A stretch of DNA of 64,000 nucleotides from Bacteroidia bacterium (lineage in GTDB: Bacteria; Bacteroidota; Bacteroidia; 2-12-FULL-35-15), in NCBI GenBank assembly GCA_030654175.1, contig JAURXZ010000013.1, positions 99,881 through 163,880 on the forward strand. Direction: 5' to 3'. Below are positions 55,101 through 62,277 of the stretch, in pieces. Position numbers and translations under genes: made by a program. Every line of letters starts with the position of its first letter. Within the stretch, counting starts at the first letter, position 1. Below the pieces are notes generated by a model, which had not been told where the DNA came from, made no database searches, and saw only the letters and a program-made list of their open reading frames with translations.

Positions 55101-55585
55101 GTCCTGAATTAATATTAGACCATGTTCGTGGAGAAATTATTAAAGCGCTTAACCCGGAAGGAGCCGAAGTAGAGAGTAAGGACGGGATGGACTGTGTTCT
55201 TTGTGCATTTGATTACAATAAAATGGAATTAGAATTTGCCGCAGCTAACAATCCATTATGGTTAGTTAGAAACAATGAATTATTAGAATACAAACCCGAC
55301 AAAATTCCTGTTGGCATATATCATGGAGAGTTAAAACCATTTTCATTGCAAACCATTAATTTAGTAAAGAATGATATTATTTATCTATTTACCGATGGTT
55401 ATGCTGATCAATTTGGTGGAGAAAAAGGAAAGAAATTTAAATACCAGCAATTAAAAGAGTTGCTTCTCGCAAATGCACATTTATCAATGCAAGAGCAAAA
55501 AATGTTTTTGAATAACGCAATTGAAAAATGGAAAGGTAATTTGGAACAGGTGGATGATATACTTTTAATTGGAATTAAAATATAG
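52199..55585 (+). CDS. Two-component-regulator-propeller / SpoIIE phosphatase
   Basis: The 1128-residue protein has a signal anchor (residues 1-30) and a large periplasmic sensor of about fourteen Reg_prop repeats, e.g. YGFIWIGTGDGLNRYDGYSF, LWIGLGNGILDRF, IWVSAWAAGINCID and LWIGTKSGL. A Y_Y_Y domain follows (NKYKYILEGFNEEWINIGT, LDPGEYTLRIQACN). A transmembrane helix at ~805-825 (WFYASCILVLIFCIYSYIKF) leads to a coiled coil, the linker helix ITDSIHYAKRIQRALL and a PP2C/SpoIIE domain with metal aspartates in GDFYW, VGDCTGHGVPGAFM, DGMDCVL and QVDDILLIGI. The sensor is of the kind fused to hybrid histidine kinases for polysaccharide sensing; here the output is a Ser/Thr phosphatase. It heads the array. 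Confidence 0.93.
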   Translation: MIARISSLFNKKITFILFVFSLINQPLFLKSQQAKFGHLSVDHGLSQNTVGSIVQDQYGFIWIGTGDGLNRYDGYSFRVFKNDPRDSNSISSNYLYCLYLDNDSMLWIGLGNGILDRFNLKTNHFTHFYLPKMKGVSENISAISCITENKSNQLFIATDNDGIFVLDKETNKWQNFRTDQYNSNSLSSNSITQLAFDKQGVLWCSTWGAGAVSWDPSINKFIRYTNLNSLNISTIYPDQSGKIWVSAWAAGINCIDPTSGKIESNRDPSSYLSKALPYGLVTSFMEDQNRLLWISTAENGVVTYNQKTEKTITYIKDPEDQNSISDNLILSLFEDRSGLIWCGTWQGGVNIFDPQKQLMEHYYFNAKDKESLINNVVWCISKSENDKLWIATSEGICSFDQQTHKFTKLEYNNSDVEAPEKQTIMHSVLEDNGQIWMGTNGSGLFRYDPLTNKYRHYRFKDEPGFITNDFSGLAGQTVKVLMLDKKDNLWIGSGGLNLYHRDKDKFKYYLNNANDIESVSSNNISSLEESKDGKIWVATFDAGLNLLDPITGKAKRFKRDPEKSNSLPDNKLTSLHIDKNGILWIGTKSGLCCYIEDKETFVLFTEDDGLPNNHISSIESDDFGNLWISTNKGICLFNPATRKVKSFDVNDGVQSNQFSTNSSFRSKDGYIYFGGVKGMNRFNPRKLLDNTNAPNLVFTGFSILNKPYSLKENILVTKKITLSYRDYFFSFDFAGLEFTNPAKNKYKYILEGFNEEWINIGTTRSLTFTNLDPGEYTLRIQACNNDGVWSNNTDGILITITPPFWKTKWFYASCILVLIFCIYSYIKFREKKLTKEKLVLENKVENRTKELKEEKIKVEEAHKEITDSIHYAKRIQRALLASDVLLKKNLPEYFVLYKPKDIVSGDFYWAYKVEANSDSKDVKDVITTSAKFLIAVGDCTGHGVPGAFMSLLNISKLSETVNEKKITSPELILDHVRGEIIKALNPEGAEVESKDGMDCVLCAFDYNKMELEFAAANNPLWLVRNNELLEYKPDKIPVGIYHGELKPFSLQTINLVKNDIIYLFTDGYADQFGGEKGKKFKYQQLKELLLANAHLSMQEQKMFLNNAIEKWKGNLEQVDDILLIGIKI

Positions 55586-55648
55586 ATTGTGCATTTTCTT
55601 CATTCAACATGGGGCAAAAGAAAATTTCATTTTGTTTAAAATTTTAAA

Positions 55649-57793
55649 ATGGTTATGAATATCAAATTAGTATTCCTTCTTTTGTTTTCTGTCAATGTTA
55701 TTCTTGGTAAAAATAGTATTACAAATGTTGATAGTTTGTTATCTGTTCTTCCTAAAGCCAACGACACAGCTAAGATTAAAACATTGCTTGAAATTTCTAA
55801 ATATTATTACGGGCATGGTAACATACCTGCATCTAAGGATTTCTGTGAGCAGGCAATTGAGCTAGCAAAAAAAGAAAAAGATGTTGTTTTTCTGGCTTCC
55901 ACGTTTAATCAAATGGGGGGAATGATTTGTAATGGAATAGGTGATTTCTCTGAAGCTCTGGATTATTTGTTGAAAGCGTATCGTTTGATCGAAAAAACAT
56001 CAAATAAAAAATTATTGTACACGGTATCGAATGGCCTAGGGAACACATATATGGCGCAGAAAGATTTAATTAAAGCTCTTGAATTTTATGATAACGCTTT
56101 TGAAATTGCTGAAGGTTTGCATGATCCTTATGGTATTAGTGTTATTTTAATCGGAAAAGGAAATGTTTATGAAGCGCAAAAAGATTATAAAAATGCGCTC
56201 GATGCATTTTCGAAGGCTGCTATTGGTTTTTACAATGCAAATAGCAAATATGAATATGCAATTGCGCAAGCAAGTATTGGCAATATATACATACATATAA
56301 ATGAGAATAATAAAGCACTTAAGGTGCTGGATGACGCTTATCAAATTATGAGGATGCTGGATGATAGGTATGGAATGGGGCAAACTTTGCTTGCCATTGG
56401 AAATGCATATCGTCAAAAAGGAAATTATGAAATGTCGCTCGTTTATTATTACAATAGCATGATTGTTTTTAAAAAATCAGCGGCAAAATATGATTTGAAA
56501 AGTGTATATCAAGAAATAGCAATAGCATATAATAAACAGAATAAGAATGATAGTGCTTTTCATTATATACAACTGTATAGCTTAATTAAAGATTCCATAT
56601 TCAGTGAAGAGAATTCGAAGTTGATCGCAGAAATGCAAACAAAATACGAGTCTGTAAAAAAAGAAGAAGAAAACAGAACACTTCTTACTCAAAATGAATT
56701 ATCAGAAAATACGATAAAGCAGCAAAATCGATTGCAATTGGCTTTGTCATTGTTTTTGGGAATGGTTTTTATTTTTTCTGTCTTTTTATATCGAAGTAAT
56801 AAGCAAAAACAAAAAAAGAATAATATTATTTTATCACAGAAAGAAAAAGCGGAAGAGCAAAGGATGCTTCTCGAATTTAAAAATAAGGAGATTGTGGATA
56901 GCATCACTTATGCCAAGCGTTTGCAGGAAGCTATTTTGCCTCCTTTGAAAATGATAAAAAAATATTTACCCGGTTCATTTATTTTATATAAACCGAAAGA
57001 TATTGTTGCTGGTGATTTTTATTGGATGGAAGTGGTTAGCTCTGAACGCATGCCTGTAAAAACGAATTTAAAGGAAGGCGCTGATGCAGAAAAATATGGT
57101 ACTACCCATGGTGAACGGATATTAATTGCAGCCGCAGATTGTACCGGACACGGGGTTCCTGGAGCAATTGTAAGTGTGGTTTGTTCCAATGCCCTTAACA
57201 GAACTGTAAAAGAATTTGGTATTTCCGATCCTGGAAAAATATTAGACAAAGTGCGGGAACTTGTTGTAGAAACATTTATTCGGAAAGACTCTCAAGAAAT
57301 TAGAAATGAAGTGTTGGACGGAATGGATATTTCTTTAATTAGTATAGAGTTTGATGGAGATAATGCGGAAGGGGTTACAATTAAATGGGCTGGCGCAAAT
57401 AATCCCTTATGGATCATAAAGAAAATGAAGAATGCATCAATTGATGAGAACGTTTCTTCTAACTCCAATCTAACTGCTTCTGAATTTAATCTGATGGAGA
57501 TAAAAGCTAACAAACAATCAATTGGGAAAACAGATGCGCCAATGCCTTTTACCACACATAGCATTCAATTGAATAAAGGTGACCAACTTTATCTTTTTAC
57601 TGATGGATATGCCGATCAATTTGGAGGAGAAAAAGGAAAGAAATTTAAGTACCAGCAATTAAAGGAAACGCTTCTTGCAAATGCACATAAACCTATGGGG
57701 GATCAAAGTGAGATTTTAAATAACACTATGGAAAATTGGAAAGGCAGCCTGGAGCAAGTGGATGACATTTTAATAATTGGAATTTGTTTATAA
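55649..57793 (+). CDS. TPR / SpoIIE phosphatase, array member 2
   Basis: The 714-residue protein starts with a signal sequence (MNIKLVFLLLFSVNVILG), then ~7 TPR units of 40 residues (EALDYLLKAYRLIEKTSNKK, GLGNTYMAQKDLIKALEFYD, SIGNIYIHINENNKALKVLD). A charged helix, a transmembrane segment near residue 370 (LALSLFLGMVFIFSVFLYR), a coiled coil and the linker IVDSITYAKRLQEAILPPL follow. The PP2C core has GDFYW, AADCTGHGVPGAIV, LDGMDISL and QVDDILIIGI. It carries an insertion between GDFYW and ADCTGHG (residues ~460-490) and another around residues 590-610 absent from members 3-5, and is the most divergent TPR member. Its C-terminal FTDGYADQFGGEKGKKFKYQ is almost identical to member 1. Confidence 0.93.
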   Translation: MVMNIKLVFLLLFSVNVILGKNSITNVDSLLSVLPKANDTAKIKTLLEISKYYYGHGNIPASKDFCEQAIELAKKEKDVVFLASTFNQMGGMICNGIGDFSEALDYLLKAYRLIEKTSNKKLLYTVSNGLGNTYMAQKDLIKALEFYDNAFEIAEGLHDPYGISVILIGKGNVYEAQKDYKNALDAFSKAAIGFYNANSKYEYAIAQASIGNIYIHINENNKALKVLDDAYQIMRMLDDRYGMGQTLLAIGNAYRQKGNYEMSLVYYYNSMIVFKKSAAKYDLKSVYQEIAIAYNKQNKNDSAFHYIQLYSLIKDSIFSEENSKLIAEMQTKYESVKKEEENRTLLTQNELSENTIKQQNRLQLALSLFLGMVFIFSVFLYRSNKQKQKKNNIILSQKEKAEEQRMLLEFKNKEIVDSITYAKRLQEAILPPLKMIKKYLPGSFILYKPKDIVAGDFYWMEVVSSERMPVKTNLKEGADAEKYGTTHGERILIAAADCTGHGVPGAIVSVVCSNALNRTVKEFGISDPGKILDKVRELVVETFIRKDSQEIRNEVLDGMDISLISIEFDGDNAEGVTIKWAGANNPLWIIKKMKNASIDENVSSNSNLTASEFNLMEIKANKQSIGKTDAPMPFTTHSIQLNKGDQLYLFTDGYADQFGGEKGKKFKYQQLKETLLANAHKPMGDQSEILNNTMENWKGSLEQVDDILIIGICL

Positions 57794-57852
57794 TATCATA
57801 TTTAAGAATTAATTTGAATACGTTTTATTTTTTGAAAGTAACAACTAATTAA

Positions 57853-59967
57853 ATGAAAAAAAAACTGAAACTTTTTTTGTTTTATATCCCTATTCTGATC
57901 TCATTTCCCTTGCTATCACAGCAAGTTAAAATTGACTCTCTTATTTTAGTTTTAAAAACAGCTAAGGAAGATTCCACCAAAGTTAACACACTTATCACAT
58001 TAGGCCGACAATATTCCAACATCGGAGGCTATGAACATGCCTTGAAGTACGCTCAACAGGCGTTTCAGCTAAGTGAGAAATTGCTTTATGAAAATGGAAT
58101 TGGAAATGCTTATAATAATATTGGAGAAGTTTATTGGAACGTTGGCAATTTTGATAAATCATTAAATCACTTTAATGAGGCTCTGATAATATGGAAGAAA
58201 ATTGGAAATAAAAAGGGAATGGCAAATAGTTACAATAATTTAGGGCTTGTTTATTGGAATCTTGGCAATTACGAACTGGCTGTATATAATCTTTTGAAAT
58301 CTCTCAAAATATGGGAGGAAATAGGAAATAAAAATGGAATAGGAATGGCTTATTTAAATATTGGAAATATTTATCTTAACCAGGGAATGAACGAAAAAGC
58401 ACTTAATTTTTATTCTAAGTCATTAAAAATTAATAGTGAAATTGGAAACAAAAATGTTATTGCCATCAATCTTAATAATATAGGTATCATTTACGAAAAC
58501 CAGGGCAATTTAGAAAAAGCATTAGAAAACCAATTGAAGGCCTTGAAAATACGTGAAGAAATCAAAGATAAAAAAGGAGTAGCAATGTCTTATAATAATA
58601 TCGGGCTTATTTATTATGAGCAGAGGCATTACAGCAAGGCATTGGAGTATCAGCATAGATCAGAAATTATAAATAAAGAAATTGGAAATACTCTTGGCCT
58701 TGCCGTTTCTTATACTAATATGGGCAATATTTATATGAGGCTTAAAAAATTTGAAGAGGCTTTAATTTATGACAACCTCGCATTAAGTTTATCCGAATCT
58801 ATTGGTTACAAATTGGGGATGAAAGAAACGTATTTTTCATTAGCCCAATTAAATGAGGAAAGAGGTAATTATATACAGGCCCTTAAATACCATAAATTAT
58901 TTTCCGAAATAAAAGATACTCTTCTGAATGAGAAGTCTAGCGAACAAATAACGGAAATGAATACTAAATATGATACTGAAAAAAAAGACAAAGAGATAAT
59001 AAAAAAAGATCTTGAGATAAGTAAGCATCAGGCTGAAACTGAAAGACAGACTTTGCAGCGTAATGCTTTTATTATTGGTTTTGCTTTGGTGATGGTTCTC
59101 GCTTTCTTTATATTTAAAGGTTATCGTCAGAAGCAAAATGCCAATAGACTTTTGGAAGAAAAAAATATTCTTATTGAAAAACAAAAACAATTAGTAGAAG
59201 AAAAAAACGGCAAGATCACTGATAGTATCAATTATGCAAAGCGCATACAACAGGCTATTCTCCCTTCAGAGGAAATGATTAAATCTGCACTGCCAGATTC
59301 ATTTGTTTTTTTTAAACCTAAAGATATTGTAAGTGGTGATTTTTATTGGCTGCATACTATCAATAAGAACGAGGTTTTGTTTGCTGTTGCTGATTGCACC
59401 GGACATGGTGTTCCGGGAGCGTTGATGAGCATGATGGGATTTAACTTATTAGAGCAAGTTGTAAAAGAACACCATGTTTATGAACCTGCATTAATACTAA
59501 ATGAGCTAAATAAATTAATGATGGAATCATTAAGGCAAACTGATGAATTTGGATCTAAAAAAAATGGTACTGACATTGCTTTATGTAAAATCAATTTCCA
59601 AAATTTGGAATTGGAATATGCAGGTGCACATAACTCTTTATATCTCATCAGGTATGGAATACTGACTGAAATAAAAGCGGATCGCAGATCGGTTGGAATT
59701 TCATTCCCAAAGTCTGGTCCATTTTTAAATCATAAAATAAAATTAGAAAAAGATGATTGCTTATATGTTTTTTCTGACGGCTACGCTGACCAGAAAGGAG
59801 GCTTAGAGAATAAAAAGTTTTTCTACCAACCTTTTAAAGATATGTTAATAGATAATCATCAGTTAAGTATGCAGGAACAACTGGTGAAATTTGAATTGGT
59901 AATATCTGAATGGCAGGGTAACAATGAACAAATTGATGATATGTTACTTATTGGAGTGCGAATTTAA
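57853..59967 (+). CDS. TPR / SpoIIE phosphatase, array member 3
   Basis: The 704-residue protein has an N-terminal signal sequence (FYIPILISFPLLSQQ) and a leader VKIDSLILVLKTAKEDSTKV shared with members 4 and 5. About eight 40-residue TPR units follow (GNAYNNIGEVYWNVGNFDKS and similar). Then come a charged segment (SEQITEMNTKYDTEKKDKEI), a transmembrane helix (NAFIIGFALVMVLAFFIFKG), a coiled coil and the linker ITDSINYAKRIQQAILPSEE. The phosphatase core has GDFYW, VADCTGHGVPGALM, NGTDIALC and QIDDMLLIGV. The third motif reads NGTD instead of DGMD but keeps the metal aspartate. It is predicted to dephosphorylate a phospho-Ser/Thr target under control of TPR-bound partners. Confidence 0.93.
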   Translation: MKKKLKLFLFYIPILISFPLLSQQVKIDSLILVLKTAKEDSTKVNTLITLGRQYSNIGGYEHALKYAQQAFQLSEKLLYENGIGNAYNNIGEVYWNVGNFDKSLNHFNEALIIWKKIGNKKGMANSYNNLGLVYWNLGNYELAVYNLLKSLKIWEEIGNKNGIGMAYLNIGNIYLNQGMNEKALNFYSKSLKINSEIGNKNVIAINLNNIGIIYENQGNLEKALENQLKALKIREEIKDKKGVAMSYNNIGLIYYEQRHYSKALEYQHRSEIINKEIGNTLGLAVSYTNMGNIYMRLKKFEEALIYDNLALSLSESIGYKLGMKETYFSLAQLNEERGNYIQALKYHKLFSEIKDTLLNEKSSEQITEMNTKYDTEKKDKEIIKKDLEISKHQAETERQTLQRNAFIIGFALVMVLAFFIFKGYRQKQNANRLLEEKNILIEKQKQLVEEKNGKITDSINYAKRIQQAILPSEEMIKSALPDSFVFFKPKDIVSGDFYWLHTINKNEVLFAVADCTGHGVPGALMSMMGFNLLEQVVKEHHVYEPALILNELNKLMMESLRQTDEFGSKKNGTDIALCKINFQNLELEYAGAHNSLYLIRYGILTEIKADRRSVGISFPKSGPFLNHKIKLEKDDCLYVFSDGYADQKGGLENKKFFYQPFKDMLIDNHQLSMQEQLVKFELVISEWQGNNEQIDDMLLIGVRI

Positions 59968-60061
59968 TCGTATTCCCTTAATAATTTTATGTGTAAATTT
60001 CTCGTCAAATTGTTGGAGAATATTTATTAAAGAAGTTAAAATTTTATTTTAAAATGTTGTC

Positions 60062-62200
60062 GTGAGAAAATTAATAACCTTTCTTATATTTTATATCTTG
60101 GTTCTTATGCCCTGGTTTTTACTGGCTAAGCCAGTAAAAACAACTGGTCCTATTAATCGCACTATTGATTCACTTCAAAATCGTTTGAAGACCTTAGGGA
60201 CGGATACATCTAAAGTGAATACTTTAAATGAGCTAAGCTGGCAATATATAACTTCAGGCAGCTATGTACTAGCCGGCAAATATGCACAAGATGCCCTGCA
60301 TGCAGCTGAAAACCTAAATTTCAAAAAAGGAATAGGAGCCTCATACAACAATATCGGTATTACTCATTGGTATCAGGGTAACTATGAAAAAGCATTAGAA
60401 AATTATTTGAAAGCCTTAAAAATACGTCAGGAAATTGGCGATAAAAAAGGAATTGCCAGTTCTTATGGCAATATTGGAATTATTTATGAAACACAAGGTG
60501 AGTATAGGAAGGCTCTCGATAACCATTTGAAGGCCTTAAAAATACAAGAAGAATCCGGTGATAAAAATGGGATATCAAACTGTTACAATAATATAGGAGG
60601 TATTTATTTAAGGCTTGGTAATTACGAAAAGTCTTTGGAAAATTACCAAAAATGTTTAGAGATATGTGAATTGATGGCGAATAAAACCGGGGTGGCAATT
60701 TCTTATAACAATATTGGAATTATTTATAGAAAGCAGGTTAACTATGAGAAAGCATTAATCAATTATTCGAATTCATTGGAAATCGCAGAAGAAATCAATT
60801 TTAAACCTTTAATATCAAGTGCTCTTGGTAACATCGGACTTGTTTATTCTGATCAGGGCAATTACAAAAAGGCCTTGGATAATTATTTGAAATGTTTGAA
60901 AATTAGTGAAGAAATCGGTAATAAACAAGGAATAGGTTTATCGTATATCAATATAGGAATTACTTATGCAAAGTTGGACCGGTTTGATGAATCCTACAAT
61001 AATCTCAATCAGTCGTTGCGCTTATTTAAAGAAATAGGATATAAAGAGGAGATTAAAAATGTGTATTCCGCTTTGTCAGATCTGTTTGAGAAAAAAGGTG
61101 ATTTCAAACAATCGTATAACTATCATAAACTATATTCTGATATTAAAGACTCGCTGCTTAATGAGCAATCTACCAAACAAATTGCTGAAATGAATACTAA
61201 GTATGATAGCGAAAAAAAAGACAAAGACTTAATAAAAAAGGATGCTGAAATAATTAAACAACAGGCGGAAACCGAAAAACAGATATTACAACGCAATACC
61301 TTTATTATCGGCTTTGCATTAGTTCTGATACTTTCGTTTTTTATTTACAACGGATATCGTAATAAACAAACTGCAAATAAATTATTGGAAGAAACAAACA
61401 GTTTAATTGAATATCAAAAACACTTGGTAGAAGAAAAAAATTTAAAAATTACTAAAAGCATCAATTACGCAAAGCAAATTCAGCAAGCAATTTTGCCCTC
61501 GCGGGAACTTATCAAATCTTTTCTTCCCGAATCATTTATTTTTTTCAGACCCAAAGATATTGTAAGTGGCGATTTTTATTGGTTCTCTGAAAAACAGGAT
61601 AAATTACTCATTGCAATAGCTGATTGCACCGGACACGGAGTGCCTGGAGCATTTATGAGTATGATAGGGAATACGCTGTTAAATGAAATAGTAAATGTGA
61701 AAAATATTGTTGAGCCCGCGCAAATTCTTAATCAACTGAACAACGGTATTGTTAGCTTGCTTCATCAAGGTGAAACATTAACGACTCAAGATGATGGAAT
61801 GGATATAACCATACTTTCAATCGATAAAACAAATAACCAAATAGAGTTCGCAGGTGCAAATCATTTCTCATACCTCATCAAACAAAATCAATTAGAAACT
61901 TTAACAGGTGATATTTTTTCGATAGGCGGTATGTTTGGTAGATCGGACATAAATTTTACCAGCAAAAAAATTAGCGTTCAAAAAGGAAGTACCATATATT
62001 TATTTACTGATGGTTTTGTTGATCAGTTTGGAGGAGAAAAAAACACCAAGTTTTTATCAAGTAGGTTTGAACAATTATTAAAAACTATTCAGCAACACAA
62101 TTTGGAAGAGCAACACAAGAAACTTATTGTTTCTTTTGATGATTGGAAAGGAAACAATAAACAATTAGATGATGTTTTAGTTGTAGGAATCCGTCTCTAA
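60062..62200 (+). CDS. TPR / SpoIIE phosphatase, array member 4
   Basis: The 712-residue protein starts with GTG at 60062 (RKLITFLIFYILVLMPWFLL), which aligns with the ATG start of member 5; the leader before both contains AAATTTTATTTTAAAAT. It has ~8 TPR units (YEKALENYLKALKIRQEIGD and GIASSYGNIGIIYETQGEYR), a charged helix (KQIAEMNTKYDSEKKDKDL), a transmembrane helix near residue 420 (TFIIGFALVLILSFFIYNGY), a coiled coil, the linker ITKSINYAKQIQQAILPSRE and PP2C motifs GDFYW, IADCTGHGVPGAFMSM, DDGMDITIL and QLDDVLVVGI. The start of its phosphatase domain (61508-61640) is identical at DNA level to member 5. Confidence 0.93.
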   Translation: MRKLITFLIFYILVLMPWFLLAKPVKTTGPINRTIDSLQNRLKTLGTDTSKVNTLNELSWQYITSGSYVLAGKYAQDALHAAENLNFKKGIGASYNNIGITHWYQGNYEKALENYLKALKIRQEIGDKKGIASSYGNIGIIYETQGEYRKALDNHLKALKIQEESGDKNGISNCYNNIGGIYLRLGNYEKSLENYQKCLEICELMANKTGVAISYNNIGIIYRKQVNYEKALINYSNSLEIAEEINFKPLISSALGNIGLVYSDQGNYKKALDNYLKCLKISEEIGNKQGIGLSYINIGITYAKLDRFDESYNNLNQSLRLFKEIGYKEEIKNVYSALSDLFEKKGDFKQSYNYHKLYSDIKDSLLNEQSTKQIAEMNTKYDSEKKDKDLIKKDAEIIKQQAETEKQILQRNTFIIGFALVLILSFFIYNGYRNKQTANKLLEETNSLIEYQKHLVEEKNLKITKSINYAKQIQQAILPSRELIKSFLPESFIFFRPKDIVSGDFYWFSEKQDKLLIAIADCTGHGVPGAFMSMIGNTLLNEIVNVKNIVEPAQILNQLNNGIVSLLHQGETLTTQDDGMDITILSIDKTNNQIEFAGANHFSYLIKQNQLETLTGDIFSIGGMFGRSDINFTSKKISVQKGSTIYLFTDGFVDQFGGEKNTKFLSSRFEQLLKTIQQHNLEEQHKKLIVSFDDWKGNNKQLDDVLVVGIRL

Positions 62201-62277
62201 TACTATTTTGAATTCCTTTCGATGTAATGTTGATAATAGTAGTAAATGGAGCATAAATTTTATTTTAAAATTGAACA

